A stretch of 64,000 bases of DNA. It comes from Astropecten irregularis (Eukaryota; Echinodermata; Asteroidea; Paxillosida; Astropectinidae). Where the stretch lies: NCBI GenBank assembly GCA_963971285.1, contig OZ020248.1, positions 25,657,764 to 25,721,763 of the forward strand, written 5' to 3'. Shown in pieces: positions 23,130-35,194 of the stretch. The position numbers and the translations under genes are program-made. How positions within the stretch are numbered: position 1 is the first letter of the stretch; each line of letters begins with the position of its first letter. The notes under the pieces were generated by a model. That model searched no databases and was not told where the DNA came from. It was given only the letters and a program-made list of their open reading frames with translations.

Positions 23130-23752
23130 GGGCCAATTTCATAGAGCAGCTTAAAGGCATTGCATACGTTTGGTAATGACTCTGAAAATTTATGGCAATA
23201 AAAACTTACTTGGTGAGAAGTACAGCTGCTTTGGATAGTATAATGCATATTGAGAAACGTTCAATTCGAAGTACCGCGGTTATGGAAAAATATGTCACTT
23301 TTTATCTCCAAAAATTATGAATCTGAGAAGCGTTATGGCCGTAACGCTTCTCAGCTATTGACTTACTGTTATCTGGCGTGAAATAACCGCTCTAGTTTGT
23401 CGCCAAAATCTCACAAACGCTACCACCTTTTGAATTGAAACTTTCACAGGTTAGTTTTATGTTATATATATACAATTATATTGGTTTGAAACAAACAATA
23501 GGCTCAATTTACCAAACGTATGCAATCCCTTTAAGCACCAAAATTTGCTTAAACACCAAAAACCTTCGTGAATAAAATCAGTATGCCAGCCAAATCTCCT
23601 TGTGAATGTTATATGCTCAGCAAACAATGGCTGAATACAAGTTAAAAGCAGTAAACATCACATGAAAATTTGGTTGGTAATCCTGTTTGATCAAGGAAGA
23701 CTTTTCACGGTTTATCAGATTTTGTGCTTGAGCAGCTCTTTGAAATTGGCCA
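23130..23752. repeat. GGGGCCAATTTCAT-family MITE interrupted by a younger element
   Basis: The left tip GGGGCCAATTTCATAGAGC stops at 23150, then 376 bp of unrelated sequence follows (23155-23530). After that the host resumes at 'aagcaccaaaatttgctta' and ends TGAGCAGCTCTTTGAAATTGG. Removing the insert restores normal family order. Confidence 0.7.
23155..23530. mobile_element. TTAA-duplicating (piggyBac-like) MITE nested in another MITE
   Basis: TTAA sits on both sides (23151-23154 and 23531-23534). The TIRs AGGCATTGCATACGTTTGG and CCAAACGTATGCAATCCCT are inverted with one mismatch. It has no coding capacity. An inner palindrome 'gagaagcgttatggccgtaacgcttctc' lies near 23325. It differs from the AGGTA TTAA family. 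Confidence 0.8.
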
Positions 23753-24225
23753 AGCTGTTGGCCAAACTGTTGGCCAAAGATTCAAAAAGCAGCCAAATCT
23801 GGCTTCTGTTCAACAACTGCCTGTTTACATTCTGAATTTGGAAAGCGTTCCTTTCTTGCACTGAATACGAATACCGTATAGGAGATGGAACTGGATGCCT
23901 AGATGAGCAAGCAATGTCAACCCTGACCCCTCTCTGGCAAAAGCTAGGATTAGAAATCCATGGCTGGTGCTCAAGTGATATAAAACACTCCCTAACTGTA
24001 GAATCTTTTCCTCTAATGTTTCCACATGTGCAATTGTTAATAATTTAATGGTTGGACTTCAACTTGGCTTGTGTGAGGCAAGCGTCACTTCCAAGTTCAA
24101 AAAGCCGCACAGATACAAAAACATTCATAGTACCCACCCCCCTAAATGTTTTTTTTTTTTAAGCTCTACATGTACATTTGCTTTTTAGTGTTCCACACTA
24201 TAAATTAGTATTCTGTTTTTTTTTT

Positions 24226-24231
24226 TTTATT
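24226..24231 (-). terminator. Candidate poly(A) signal for the DCUN1D3 gene
   Basis: AATAAA on the minus strand, about 62 bases past the stop codon, in an A-rich context. Position and hexamer fit; not proven. Confidence 0.45.
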
Positions 24232-24292
24232 TGTTTTTACAAATGGCGTAAACGGTTGATAAACTTGTGTTTTTGTTTAATGCTTGATTGCT

Positions 24293-25273
24293 TCACACCA
24301 TAATGCCTTCTCCGTCGTCGTAACCATCATCGATTATCTCTGTCCTTTGGGATTCCAGCTGTTTCCTCGCCTGTTTTTCGTTTTCGTACTCGACAAAGTC
24401 ATCGAAGAGGCTCGGCCAGGCCTCGTTGTCGTCGTAGTTGCTCAGGTCGTCGCCGATGACCTCGGTGAAGTTGAGGAACATCTGCCAGGTGTCCCGCGAG
24501 ATGCCGCGCACCTGGTGATCCGAGAGGAAGTCGCACCACCGGTCCAGGATCGTCACCTCGCGCTGGAAGAACACAAGCTTCCACAGCGGCACGGCCATGT
24601 CACAGGGCAGCGATCGCTGCCCCCGCTCCACGTCCAGACCAAAGTTAAACGTGAAACGATACAGGTCCTTGAATTTTGCCTCGTTTTTCACCTCGTTCCT
24701 CAAGTCCGGGAACTTGTTCATAATGCCCTTGATGGAGTCCGCCCTGAGGGAGCGGCAGCCGTTTACAAATTCCGCCCGCGTGAAGCGGCACATTGCGGAG
24801 GCTTGGAACTTCCAGGCCAAGACGAGAACGATGAATTCTGCCGGATTGACCTGCAAGTCCAGGCAGAACCTCTCCATGCCGTCCGCTAGGATGGCATCCT
24901 CTGAGCTGTCCTTGTACCTCTCAAACAACCTGTTCACTTTGCTCTCGGAGAAATCCGACTTGGACTGGCGGGGCAAGCCATCCAGACCGTTGCGGGCCGA
25001 TGTCCCTTTGGGCTTGTCCTGGTATCGACTGTGACCGTGGGAGCCGTTGGAGATGCGCTGCTGCTGCTGCTCCATGGCCAGGTGGTGAGTTGTCAGAGGC
25101 GCGGCAACGATCGGTTCGCGTTTTGGCACAAGGGGTGGGGCACTTTCGGTGTCAGGCAGTGTGGTCTGGGCCGTCAGGGTGGCACTCTTGTCCGGGAAGG
25201 GCAACCCAGATTTGGCGCTGCCATGGTTCTCTGAGCCACTGTTCTCGGTGCAGCTGGAGAAGCACTTTCCCAT
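24293..25273 (-). CDS. DCUN1D3: DCN1-like protein 3 (cullin neddylation regulator), complete single coding exon
   Basis: DCUN1D proteins bind cullins and the NEDD8 E2 enzyme and control transfer of NEDD8 to cullin-RING ligases; the DCUN1D3 type is tethered to membranes by an N-terminal acyl group. The start is the ATG at 25271-25273, giving 326 aa beginning MGKCFSSC, a good N-myristoylation site followed by cysteines. An ATG seven codons upstream would bury this signal. Residues about 10-110 are low-complexity, Ser/Pro/Gln-rich linker. The DCUN1 (PONY) domain runs from about 112 to 297 and includes DAILADGMERFC, LAWKFQASAMC, FKDLYRFTF, GISRDTWQMFLNF and EAWPSLFDDFVE. The tail is acidic. Length is close to vertebrate DCUN1D3. 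The exon is unbroken, and CTTTGCAG at 25289-25296 is a possible acceptor just upstream of the start, so the 5' UTR probably lies on a distant exon. It is GC-rich compared with its flanks. Confidence 0.93.
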   Translation of the reverse strand: MGKCFSSCTENSGSENHGSAKSGLPFPDKSATLTAQTTLPDTESAPPLVPKREPIVAAPLTTHHLAMEQQQQRISNGSHGHSRYQDKPKGTSARNGLDGLPRQSKSDFSESKVNRLFERYKDSSEDAILADGMERFCLDLQVNPAEFIVLVLAWKFQASAMCRFTRAEFVNGCRSLRADSIKGIMNKFPDLRNEVKNEAKFKDLYRFTFNFGLDVERGQRSLPCDMAVPLWKLVFFQREVTILDRWCDFLSDHQVRGISRDTWQMFLNFTEVIGDDLSNYDDNEAWPSLFDDFVEYENEKQARKQLESQRTEIIDDGYDDGEGIMV

Positions 25274-25679
25274 TGAGGCTCCTTGAGGCTGCAAAGACGC
25301 TGGCAGGGATAGTGGTGGAGGCTAAGGCGTCCAAGGAATCTCGTCCTCACATCATCACTATCATCAGCAGCAACATAGCTGTAGCCTGGCTAGATACGCA
25401 GAAGGCTCCAAAAGAAAACTTCACAAGCACAACCGCACCCTCTGTGAATATGGCTAGTCAATCTCTCACTATGTCATCAACAAATACTAGTAGACCTGGA
25501 ATGAAATAAGAAACAAGACAGATCAATTAAAAGTTAAAAGTCCTGAATTAAAACCATGTTACAGCATAACCGTGTAGCTAGAAAAATGCTCAAAGAATTT
25601 TGCAATGTCACACACTTGAGGCTTCTCACCCAAGGATGAGTCTCACCGTGGGCCGAATTAACTCACCCCAGCTATGAAC
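25274..25679. other. Upstream flank of DCUN1D3 exon
   Basis: A probable splice acceptor lies at 25289-25290 (minus strand). Bases 25620-25660 resemble a decayed tRNA-SINE core ('cccaaggatgag'). No further exon seen. Confidence 0.4.
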
Positions 25680-25812
25680 CTGGGATCAGATTTAAACCCA
25701 GGATCAGATTTAAACCCAGGATAAGATTTAACCCCAGAATCAGATTCAAACCCGGGATCAGATTTAAACCAGGATCAGATTTAAACTCGGGATCAGATTT
25801 AAACCCAGGCTG
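25680..25812. repeat. Minisatellite, unit about GGATCAGATTTAAACCCA
   Basis: About seven imperfect tandem units of 17-20 bases, each containing GATCAGATTTAAACC or a one-base variant. Translated in one frame it gives a chance LNLIPG repeat. Confidence 0.85.
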
Positions 25813-28800
25813 AAATCCATATCTCATTGGTGCCCCCGGAGTGAAAATGTCAAGTGTGAAACGAGGTAAAATACATGTAAACAGGAAAATCGGACAATAC
25901 ATGTAGTAGACTCCAGCTGAAGGGCTTTGTGGTTTGATGTGGCCTTCCAGTACTAAATGCGCATCATCACATTGTTTGATTATTAAAAAGCCGGCCCAGA
26001 CACAAAAGGTACTGTCACGTCAAGACTGTCCCTGACGTGAATGGGATGATCAAACATGCCATTCGCTAATTGCCTTCCATTGTCACAGCCCACAGTACAT
26101 GTATGTCAAATCCCTGGCTTCAAATTGCGTCAAATGAGTAACCAGTGAAATGCACCGTTCTAAATATCAAAGATCAAAAGGATGTGACGCACATGTCCTT
26201 CACAGTGCTACGTAATCATCTTTCATCTTCGCGAACATCAAATTCTGCTCCCGCCTCAACCAACTATAAACCCCACCAGTTGAAGCTCAAAGCTGAAACA
26301 TAAGCCATGTCCAACATGCAGGCAATTCACAGACAAGATACGCCGGTCGACGTATGGTAGACGTATTTAATCACGCGACCTAATGTAACTACCTCAAATG
26401 AGTGGCTACACGTTACTGCCAGATTTCATTAGCCAGTCCCCGCTAATCAAAGACAGAACGTTCTGTTGACTTTATACACTGGGCCTATTAAATTAAAAAG
26501 ACCTAATCATGAATCGAGTTTCATGGCAGTAGATGCATCAATACGCTGTTAGAACTACATGTAGAAGGCAAGGTCTGTTCAAACTCAGAATAAAACGTGA
26601 TTTTGTGATTTTTTTTTAAATATCTCCCATCCTTTTTTGAAGTAAGATTTGAAGTTAGGGTAAGATATTTGAAAACTTGTACATGTACGGTATATGTATG
26701 TATGGCATACTGTATAATTGGTACAAATATTTTTTTTTTTAAATACATTGAACAAAAACGTTAAATTAAATTAAATTAAATTACAGTGTACTTTCCTGGC
26801 ACCAGTCTGCAGGGCAGCTGACAATGATCACGATATACACTCAGTATACATGTATTAATGTATGTATGTATAGAACATCAGCATACACGCCATTTTGAAT
26901 GTAAATTGTGGTTGATAATGTACAGTATATGCATGTAAAATATATGCATGCATACATTACGGTACATGTTAAACAAGTTGTGCATAATTTGTACTGTACA
27001 CAGACATATAGACCACAGAATCATTGATGCATAGGTGTCTTCATAGAGCTATGTACAGTAATAGACTATGTTCATGTAATATAGTATATTACATATTATG
27101 TATAATGCACACGTCCTTCAGACTACAGACTTTATGCAAACATTTTGTATGCATAGTTAATTTCCTAATTTACTGGCAAAAAGTCGGCCGAAAGTTACAT
27201 GCTAGTGCAAATGGAGCTAGCACTGAAACGGAAGTACCACAAAAAGTAAATTAAATACAAGTTTGCATTACAAGTGACAACAGGAGGAAAATCAATATAT
27301 GTGCAGACAAGGTACATTGTACATGTAATGTACATGTACATACTGTATGCTATGTACATCTGTAGATAATTACATGTACACATGTATCATGATAACTGAG
27401 CACATGTCATAAGGCTTAACAAATACCATAATAGCAGGCTATATCCTATAACCTGTGTATAATTATAATTTGGGAAATCGGTATCTTTCCACAAAAACTG
27501 AAAGTGAACAAATAATAATACTTAAAGAGCACAGAATTAATGGTATTGAACTTACAGACAGAGTCCAGATTCACAAGCAGATCCTATAATTTGTGAAAAA
27601 GTTTACAAAACGTTTTAAAAACAATTAAAACCAATTTTATGACAATTTGTTAACAATCATCGTAAGTCCTACGATGACGGTAATAGTAAGTTACGATGAG
27701 TTTTGTGAAATCGACTCCTGAGCCCTTTTTCATGTGGGTGAACTCGGATTTGTTTTAGCATTCAATATGGTCTCTTGAGAAAGTAAAATGTAAACCATGT
27801 TTTTTGGGGGATGGTAAATTGTGTGGCATAATGTATACAGTACTACAGTACTACAACTACAAACAGAGCTACATACAGTACATGTACATTATTAGTACAT
27901 GTACACGATGTACATGTACACTGTATGTAGAATCATCTCTAGAGGGATACGTGCGAGATGTATCAAATCGAAACATTCTATCATCGCTTGCTTTTTCCCC
28001 TCATTATTTTTGTTTGTCTTCTTCATTTTTCCCCCTCCCCTCTTCATTTGTATCAATTTTCCCCCCGACGGTGATGTGTTGACTCGAGCAAAAACCGAAA
28101 ACCGCAAATTAAATGCCCACATCGTGCAATTATACAAAATTAACGCCAGCGAGGCCCAGATTGTAGCTGCTTTTATTAGATTGTGTCGAGTCGTTATCGC
28201 ATAATTCACGACTCATTGCGTCAGCTATCCCCCATCCCAGCCTCACCTTAGGAATCAGCACCATGTGTCTAAAGACGGACTGTTTGCACTTTTCCTCTAA
28301 ACAATATTGGGGTGAAAAGTACAAACTAAATACACGTCATGTGCCTGGGCTTTATAGTCCAAAACTTTCATAATTTCTACATTTTACCCCGAAATTCGGA
28401 CAAGTACGGCAAACAAGGAAATAAAACACTATCTGACAAACATCCAGGTATTTGATACCAACACACCTGAAAAAAAAAAAAAACATTACAAAAAACTCCT
28501 ACACACCTATAGCTTGTTTTGGTGCTGCCCAACTCCAAACAAAATTGGTTTCTCAATTCAGCACTTTGGTCAAAGATCATATTTTCGACTGAAAAAAAAC
28601 CAACTAAACATGTGTACGTAGGTTTGGCATTTTGTAACGCTTGACTGGGTTTTTACATGTAAATACTCACTGATTAATGGATTGTGAAAACTCACAGGTT
28701 TTGTAACCATTCAGAAGTGAGGCAGTGCCCTGTCAATGAACGTACTGAACCAATGGAGCTACACACATGCCGGTACGTGTACTACATGTACAAAGAATCG

Positions 28801-29637
28801 TTTTCCGGAGTACATATGCCAAATTAATGTAACCCCTCAACATCACACTTTTCCTCATCAAAACTTCCACAAAAGCAGGGTTTTTTTTCTAGACACTGTA
28901 GTTCAACAAACTTTGAGCACAGAGAAAGGAATCATGTGGTAGAGTACTGTACATTACATGTGTCTGTTGGAAAGTGATGCCAAGGAGATGCATGTCAGTT
29001 TACGGTTTACACAACACCACCGACCCTAGGGTTCTTGATAACACTGAGATTTCTATCCCTAACCCTAGTCACGAGCAGGTTCAAATGACAGATCCTGTTG
29101 TAATTAACCCTGGGTGGAAAAAAAGGCAGAGTGAACGCTCCCACTAACTCAGGGTACATCTCAGACAGGGTACAAAGGTTTACTGTAGTGTTAGCTACAA
29201 GGTCTCCTGATGATGACTAGAGCAGGCTAGTCGAAATGTTGAGACCTTACGAGAAGTGCGAATGAAATGTGCGAAAGTACGAACGATTCTTACATGGTGT
29301 TTCCGCAAACCGATCCACATGATTCTTACATGGCGTTTCCGCAAACCGATCCACATGTGCAAGATAAAGATTTCGCAGTGGAAAGGGGAAAAAGGTCATG
29401 CACATGCACTACATTAATTCACCCCTAGATGAAGAAATCACAACGTGACAAAAGCATCTCGCCCAAGGATGCAAAGCCGTCAACCCAAGGCTGGACTCAA
29501 ACCTAGATGTACATGGTGTACTACCGGTACCTGCATGGTAGACTACTGTACTGGATCCTAAGTCTGACACACTTTAACGGTATGTTACACAGCCGTAATG
29601 ACCAATACATCAGCTCTCGAAGGCTTCTGATGACATC
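25813..29637. other. Long non-coding stretch rich in TACATGTA
   Basis: There is no exon I can support. TACATGTA and TACATG repeats thicken from about 26680 onward (27300-27390, 27870-27920). Bases 26757-26783 are a short (TTAAA)n run. Bases 27650-27722 are a right-end fragment of the GGGTCGATTTCAC MITE. Bases 28060-28260 are repeat-free and balanced in composition, possibly a conserved element (weak). Bases 29450-29515 are a tRNA-SINE fragment. Confidence 0.4.
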
Positions 29638-30081
29638 TCAAACATGATAAACTAACCTCATCTTGAGGCAGACACACGATGCATCAGCAGCCGTCTTCCA
29701 CTTCTCTAATAGCACACCCTGTCTAGTACATGCACAGTACTCCCATGAAGGGACATGTAATACGATTCTAAATTGACCCACAGCTGTTGGGCTCATTTGC
29801 CAGGGATCTTCCCATTCCTCAGACATTCTCTTGACTCTCTCGCTGCCGTCGAGAGAAAGGGACGAACACGGCTCGCGTTGTGACACTGACGAGAGCATCG
29901 TCAGGCTCTCGATGACTGACTCCGCGAATGCCAAAGTTAGTCCAATCAACGTCCCTTCTGCGAGGCTCTGCCAGAGATGAGATCCTCCTGACCTTTCCTC
30001 TGTGTGGCTGCTCGACGAGTCGGACGCAGTCATGAACAAACGATTGTGACTTCCTCCTATCGATTTCCTCGACGGAGCCAT
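29638..30081 (-). CDS. Possible exon of an unidentified protein
   Basis: An open frame from the ATG at 30079-30081 gives up to 147 codons, beginning MAPSRKSIGGSH. It is richer in CpG and in C/G third positions than the surrounding AT-rich, repeat-laden DNA, which suggests coding. Visible features are a Ser-rich start (TASDSSSSHTEER), a mildly hydrophobic stretch (GTLIGLTLAFAESVIESL) and an acidic WEDPWQM segment. I recognise no family. The 3' boundary is unclear: codons after about VGQFR look less coding, so a splice donor could lie near 29780. An upstream ATG at 30129 would extend it by 16 residues. It could also be a chance frame over a conserved non-coding element. Confidence 0.3.
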   Translation of the reverse strand: MAPSRKSIGGSHNRLFMTASDSSSSHTEERSGGSHLWQSLAEGTLIGLTLAFAESVIESLTMLSSVSQREPCSSLSLDGSERVKRMSEEWEDPWQMSPTAVGQFRIVLHVPSWEYCACTRQGVLLEKWKTAADASCVCLKMRLVYHV

Positions 30082-31439
30082 TGACTTCTCAGAATGATGC
30101 TGTTCGCATGAATGGATGGAAACCCACACCTCTAGTACGATGCTGGATACAGTACGTCCAGATTTTGTCCACTACAAAATTGTCAAGACTCTCAAGTGCT
30201 AACATTGAAACCTGACTCATACTTACAAATGCCAACTATACAATCAGCATTTCAACCGCTGGAAGAACGTACAATGTGTACTCAGTCTCATAAACTTCAT
30301 AAAACCGAAAGACAAATTGCATTTCCTTCCTATATGTACCGACTGGTACCAGACACTAATTTTTTTTTCTACTTAACTGACCAACTAGTGGCTATGCATA
30401 GAAAATGTTGTTATGTCTGAAGAATTCAATTTATATTCAGAAGTGCCACACCAATTACATCTCTGAATATTTTGACTGCAAACCATTTCTTCTACATTGT
30501 AAGATGAACTCATACAATATGTACAGTAAAATAAATGAATGTTTCATCATTACATGCATTACAGGTGTATGTAATACATGTATTCCAATTGTTAAAAGTT
30601 CTCCACTAGGGCCTACCACTATTGTTTTGTGTTGTTTACATCAAGTAATACATACTTACATGTACATGTACATGTACATGTAAGTACAAGTGTATAACTT
30701 ACCAAGATGTGTTAAGGGGATGCATACAATGTGTCTGAGGGATTGAGCTACATATGTAAATATAAATGTATAATATGTACATTACTGTATTATTTACTGG
30801 CTGTTTGAGGAAGAGTTGTAAACCCCTTCCAGGCCCCACATATGTACTGTACCTGCACTATGTAAAATTATATGTGTACTGTAACTTTTTTTAATAATGG
30901 GTTAACCAAATTGGACATCCACTGAAAAGCAGGGTACAGTGTAAGTACAGTGCACAATGTCTTCATACATGTAAATTGCAATTGAAACAGGGTGTACACA
31001 GAACTGTACATTGTGTGCCCCCCAAAAAATAAAAAATGGGTGTCCACAAAACACCCATGGCTAAAACCTTGACAGTTGACACTACCCTGCTGCAATATCA
31101 TACATACTGTACACTGTAATACCAAGTGATGACATACTACATCGTGTCTATTTACATAACATTAGCTTTGCCCTGTACAAATGCGAATGGTGTCCGCAAA
31201 AACATCTGGCAAAATCTATACATTTAGATTCCTTTGTGGAATTAAAAAAAAAGGGCAAAAGAAAAACACACACACACAAAATAAATACAGAATCTGGTGT
31301 CAAATAACATTTCTATCAACCCTCATTAAATCATCTGGCTTGAAATGTACATATGTACATTACAGGGTAGGCCTACATTTTATACATGTATGTTATCTTG
31401 GAAAATTTGTTCAGAAAAGTCCCGTCCAAATTGGTATTT
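30082..31439. other. Non-coding stretch rich in TACATGTA
   Basis: Contains (TACATG)n at 30657-30685 and scattered GTACATGTAC words. No exon or bounded element is recognised. Confidence 0.4.
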
Positions 31440-31930
31440 GGAAAGCGGGAATACTAATGACCTCCAATCCAATTAAATCGACGAAAAACGAGAGCGGGCC
31501 GGAGAAATAAAAAAATGTCAATACGGGCAACGCCGTGTCGCCAGGGTAACTGAAAACCAAACATGGAATTTAGACCCAATAACTCGCCGGGGCTAACTCG
31601 ATTGGTTGTACGTACTCCAGAGTCGAGACTCGGGGGTAAAAATGATGATGGGAAGTTGGTTGCCACGGCTGCAGGTGGATGTAACAACCTTGTACTGTTG
31701 GCGACAAGAGCCCCTCTCGACCGTGGTCCGAGATTCTACCCTGGAGGGGAAACCAGCCCTCCGTGGCAGCAGCAGCAGCATCGCCCGGAACAAAGAAGCC
31801 CCGATATTCAATTTCGGAGAAAGAAAAGTCTGGGAGTTGGATTTCCGGCTATAATGCGGCTAACCATAACACCGGATCGGGTGACGGCCATTGTGCCTCA
31901 ATAGAGGGTTATATATGGCCGATCTTATAC
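31440..31930. promoter_or_regulatory. GC-rich, repeat-free block: candidate promoter or first exon
   Basis: About 490 bases that are much richer in CpG than their surroundings, with no inverted repeats. Open frames exist on both strands (31563-31904 plus, 31593-31811 minus), including a CAG run (GGCAGCAGCAGCAGCATC), but none is recognisable. A perfect RFX X-box lies at its left edge. It may be a promoter with a 5' exon, or a conserved coding exon. Confidence 0.4.
31537..31550. promoter_or_regulatory. RFX X-box, perfect to consensus
   Basis: GTCGCCAGGGTAAC fits RYYNYY-NN-RRNRAC at every position. RFX factors bind such sites upstream of ciliary genes. Its target here is unknown. Confidence 0.5.
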
Positions 31931-33393
31931 AGATTGGTGCAGTGTCCATTCCAATGTGAATGACATACTGTAAAAGACCGAATCGACAAAAACATGAATG
32001 CTTTAATTTCTTTTTTACGTATCGTATCTAAAATGTAAAAACGAAAGAGGATATATATGCACTCTGCAACATTGTTATCCTGAGTCTGGTGGAGAAGTTA
32101 TTTTCTTTCCAAGGTTTTCAACCTGTGGTCACACTCACTAGACAAGGACAGGAAGCCCAGGGACTGTGGCTATACGGTGCAACTATGTGCAGCTTCCGTT
32201 ATTCCGTTCACATCCAACCAACTGAGTTCAGTAACAGTAGAGTAGGCCTAATGTAGAGCTCTACAAAACTGTGCTCAATAGAAAAAATCCAAACAAAGAA
32301 GAGTTCTGATTTATACCATTCAGCATTATATGTGCACTTTAACTAAACTCAACAATGCATAAATGTAGGAAAAGGATCAATTTCTTCCTATTTTTAAGCA
32401 TTCCATGTAGCCTGATCAAAAGGAAAGTACCCCTGGATGAGGTTGACTAAAAAGTCGGTGAGCAGTAGCCCCCAGGAGCAAGTACATGTAGCTCGCTTCA
32501 GAGTTCTGATAGGGTCCATCTCATGTTGCTGACTAACATGGTTGTCATTAAGCTAATGGGAAAACGAGGAGTGCAAATGGGGGTACATTAATGTTTGTGC
32601 AAACATACAGCGCTGCTATCCGTAGTCTGAAACATGTTCAGTTTTATTACTGAATATTCAGACATTATTTTAAAAAAAAAGGTATTTCCTTATGCTCTGA
32701 TCTGGTTTATCCATCTACCTACATCACTATGTTCAATGTACATGTAATATAGTCCCCACTGCATTGTACAAACTACAATATGTCAACAGGAAAGAGTGTA
32801 CTAGCATAGTACATAGAATTGCCAGGGTACATTTGTGTACTATAAAAGGCCATTCACAATGAGTGTGCATTTTTATTGCTATAAATAACAGTACATGTAG
32901 CCCTCCTGCATAAAAGTCCAGAAAATAATGTAATGTTAGAAAATAAAATGAACATACTGAAGCCACATAGAGCACTTTTACAGTAGTACGCACATATGTA
33001 CAGTACATTTGATGATGTGAATGTATAGAGTGTACATGTTGCAAATCAAACATGAATTCCGAACACACGACATGCACTGAAATTAATTTGGGTTGATACG
33101 CTGTCATCATACAACTGTCTAGCCAATCAGTCTATACATGTACATACATACTTGAGGTACACAGTACTATACATGAACACAGTGTGTATATGGACATGAG
33201 TTATTAGCTTAACAATCCACCAAGGTAGTGGCGTCATCCCAAAATATACATAATTGTCTACTATCCTTAAACCACATTTCTGACTCAGTACGTATAATGT
33301 ACCTGTAGTGTACATGTATTTGACATGTTTATCTGCAGCAATTTATTTCAAGTATTTAGAACAACTGAGTACACTCTATGGGTCTTTTTTTTT
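31931..33393. other. Non-coding stretch
   Basis: Rich in TACATGTA words (32740-32760, 33015-33040, 33136-33150, 33300-33320). No exon or bounded element is recognised. Confidence 0.4.
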
Positions 33394-33496
33394 TAAAGGA
33401 GGCTTAGGCTCAGACTCGGGCTCCAGTTCTGTCATCCATATGCTGAAAATAGGTTGTGGTTATTCTATGAGGTTGATGCTAACGATTGATGCCTGG

Positions 33497-33516
33497 CCTT
33501 TTCAAAAAGGAGGCTT

Positions 33517-33550
<34 letters not shown>

Positions 33551-33768
33551 CCAGGCTCGGCTCTGTAGGCCTACATGTACATGTACTACATGTATGCTGA
33601 TATAGGTTGTGGTTTTTCATTGGAGCTGAAGCTCTGTTTTCCTTTTCAAACCAGAGTTAATCTACTTCTGAACCGCAGCCAAAAGCCTGTTTTCATATCA
33701 GTTATTTTAGAATGGATTCACGAAACGGAGCCGGAGCCTGAGCCTAAGTCTCTGTTTCAAAAAGGCCC
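33497..33768. repeat. TIR element whose TIRs are (GGCTCA)n repeats, copy 1
   Basis: The left arm is CCTTTTCAAAAAGGAGGCTTA followed by about six GGCTCA units. The right arm is GGAGCCGGAGCCTGAGCC ending in TTTCAAAAAGGCCC. The core includes 'ggttgtggtttttcattggagctgaagctctgttttcc' and 'ttattttagaatggattcacgaaa', shared with 35668 and 59023. A partial extra left arm precedes it at 33394-33480. Confidence 0.75.
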
Positions 33769-33835
33769 GAAGTATCAGTACTGTGAGGGTTTAGACAATT
33801 CATGAACATAAATTTACAGTACCAACCGATGTACA

Positions 33836-34076
33836 GTGTACATCCCAGTAGAACAAAGCTGCTTAAAAGCTAAACGAAACTTGATTCAACATGTTCTATT
33901 TGATAAAAGCATGGTTACCAACCAAATCTTCATGTATTCTTTACTGTTTTTGACTGGTATTCTGCCCCTGTTCGCTTGCCATATCTTCACATGTGCCGGT
34001 AACCTGATTTTATTATTTAGCACAGCTTTTGGTGACTGGCGCTCGAGCAGGTCTATGAAATTGGTCCCCGATCATA
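33836..34076. repeat. Decayed GGGGCCAATTTCAT-family element
   Basis: 'gctgcttaaaagctaaac' on the left and GGTCTATGAAATTGGTCCCC on the right, with the 'accaaatcttcatgta' inner block. Both tips are worn. Confidence 0.45.
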
Positions 34077-35194
34077 TTGCATTGAAGCGAGATAATGAAG
34101 CAAAATTCGATACCATTCAACACAGACCCAAGCAAGATGCAAGTTCACAGTATGGACGTGGAGTTTATGAATTGGCTTCACAATCGGGTATGAGAGTAAC
34201 AATACAGCCCGGACTTCACCGCGAGAAACTGCTAGAAATCCCACCCCAACCTGGTGAAACAACCAGGCCTATAATGCATGCACGTATATGACTCACCGGA
34301 TTCACACAACAAAAACCCGTTTTTCTTCGCATTTTAACCATCAACGACAATACCGATCAATTGCGTAGTCTTTTTTTTTTAAATTTATCTTTATTCTCTT
34401 TTGCAGTGGCTGAAATTATAATTCAAAAATCCAGAGCAATATTTATCATCTGTTTCACTGTGCGATCTTGATCTTCCCTTGTCCATTAGGGAGAAGGACT
34501 CTATACATGTAATACACGAATGTGTACAATCCAATAAGCATACATAATGGATTACACAGATAAAAAAAACTGCGGGATGTGGACGACACAAGGTTAGGTC
34601 AAACCCATTTTAGATTCTTTCTCTCCGTGACAATAAGAGCATTTATTTTTATATCGTTCAGTTCTTTTCTTAATGGCGACAGTGCTAAGATACGCAGATC
34701 CAGAACTTAGTGACGTACATGTACATGTACAAGACGGTTAAAGAATGAATTACTGTAAAGGAATAAAATGCACAGAGAAAGGAGAAGAGCTGGCGAATAT
34801 GAGATGAATTTATGCGGGACGCAGAAATGTTCCATGTTTGCATTTGACCTGCTTGACAGATCTGCAATTTTGTCAATATTCCGAGGTATCAAATTTTGGT
34901 CCAAGATCTCGGAACTACTGTAAAGACCCTGAGGGACTTTTTCTTTAAAGGTGCTTACTGTGTGTGTTGAGGAACTTCCTTGGGTTAAAGCAAGAAAGAA
35001 GCTAATGCACCATATGAAGCTTATTCATTTATTCAAATTTTAACATTTTGTTGGCATTCTGATCAAATGTGGTTAGAATTTCTTTGAATAATTTCATGTG
35101 CATGAATTTTGTTGGAAATGCATTGCTACAAGATATACATTTGAATTTGTACACGCATGTCAATATGTCTTTAGAAACAGTTTCATTTTTAGTC
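34077..35194. other. Non-coding stretch, nothing recognised
   Basis: AT-rich with no exon, palindromic element or tandem array, apart from a short (TACATG)n run at 34714-34730. Confidence 0.4.

Noticed and set aside
24399..25509. Plus-strand and second-frame minus ORFs over DCUN1D3
   Set aside because: Shadows of the GC-rich DCUN1D3 exon.
25680..25812. CRISPR-like array
   Set aside because: Units are directly tandem with no spacers and the DNA is eukaryotic; it is a minisatellite.
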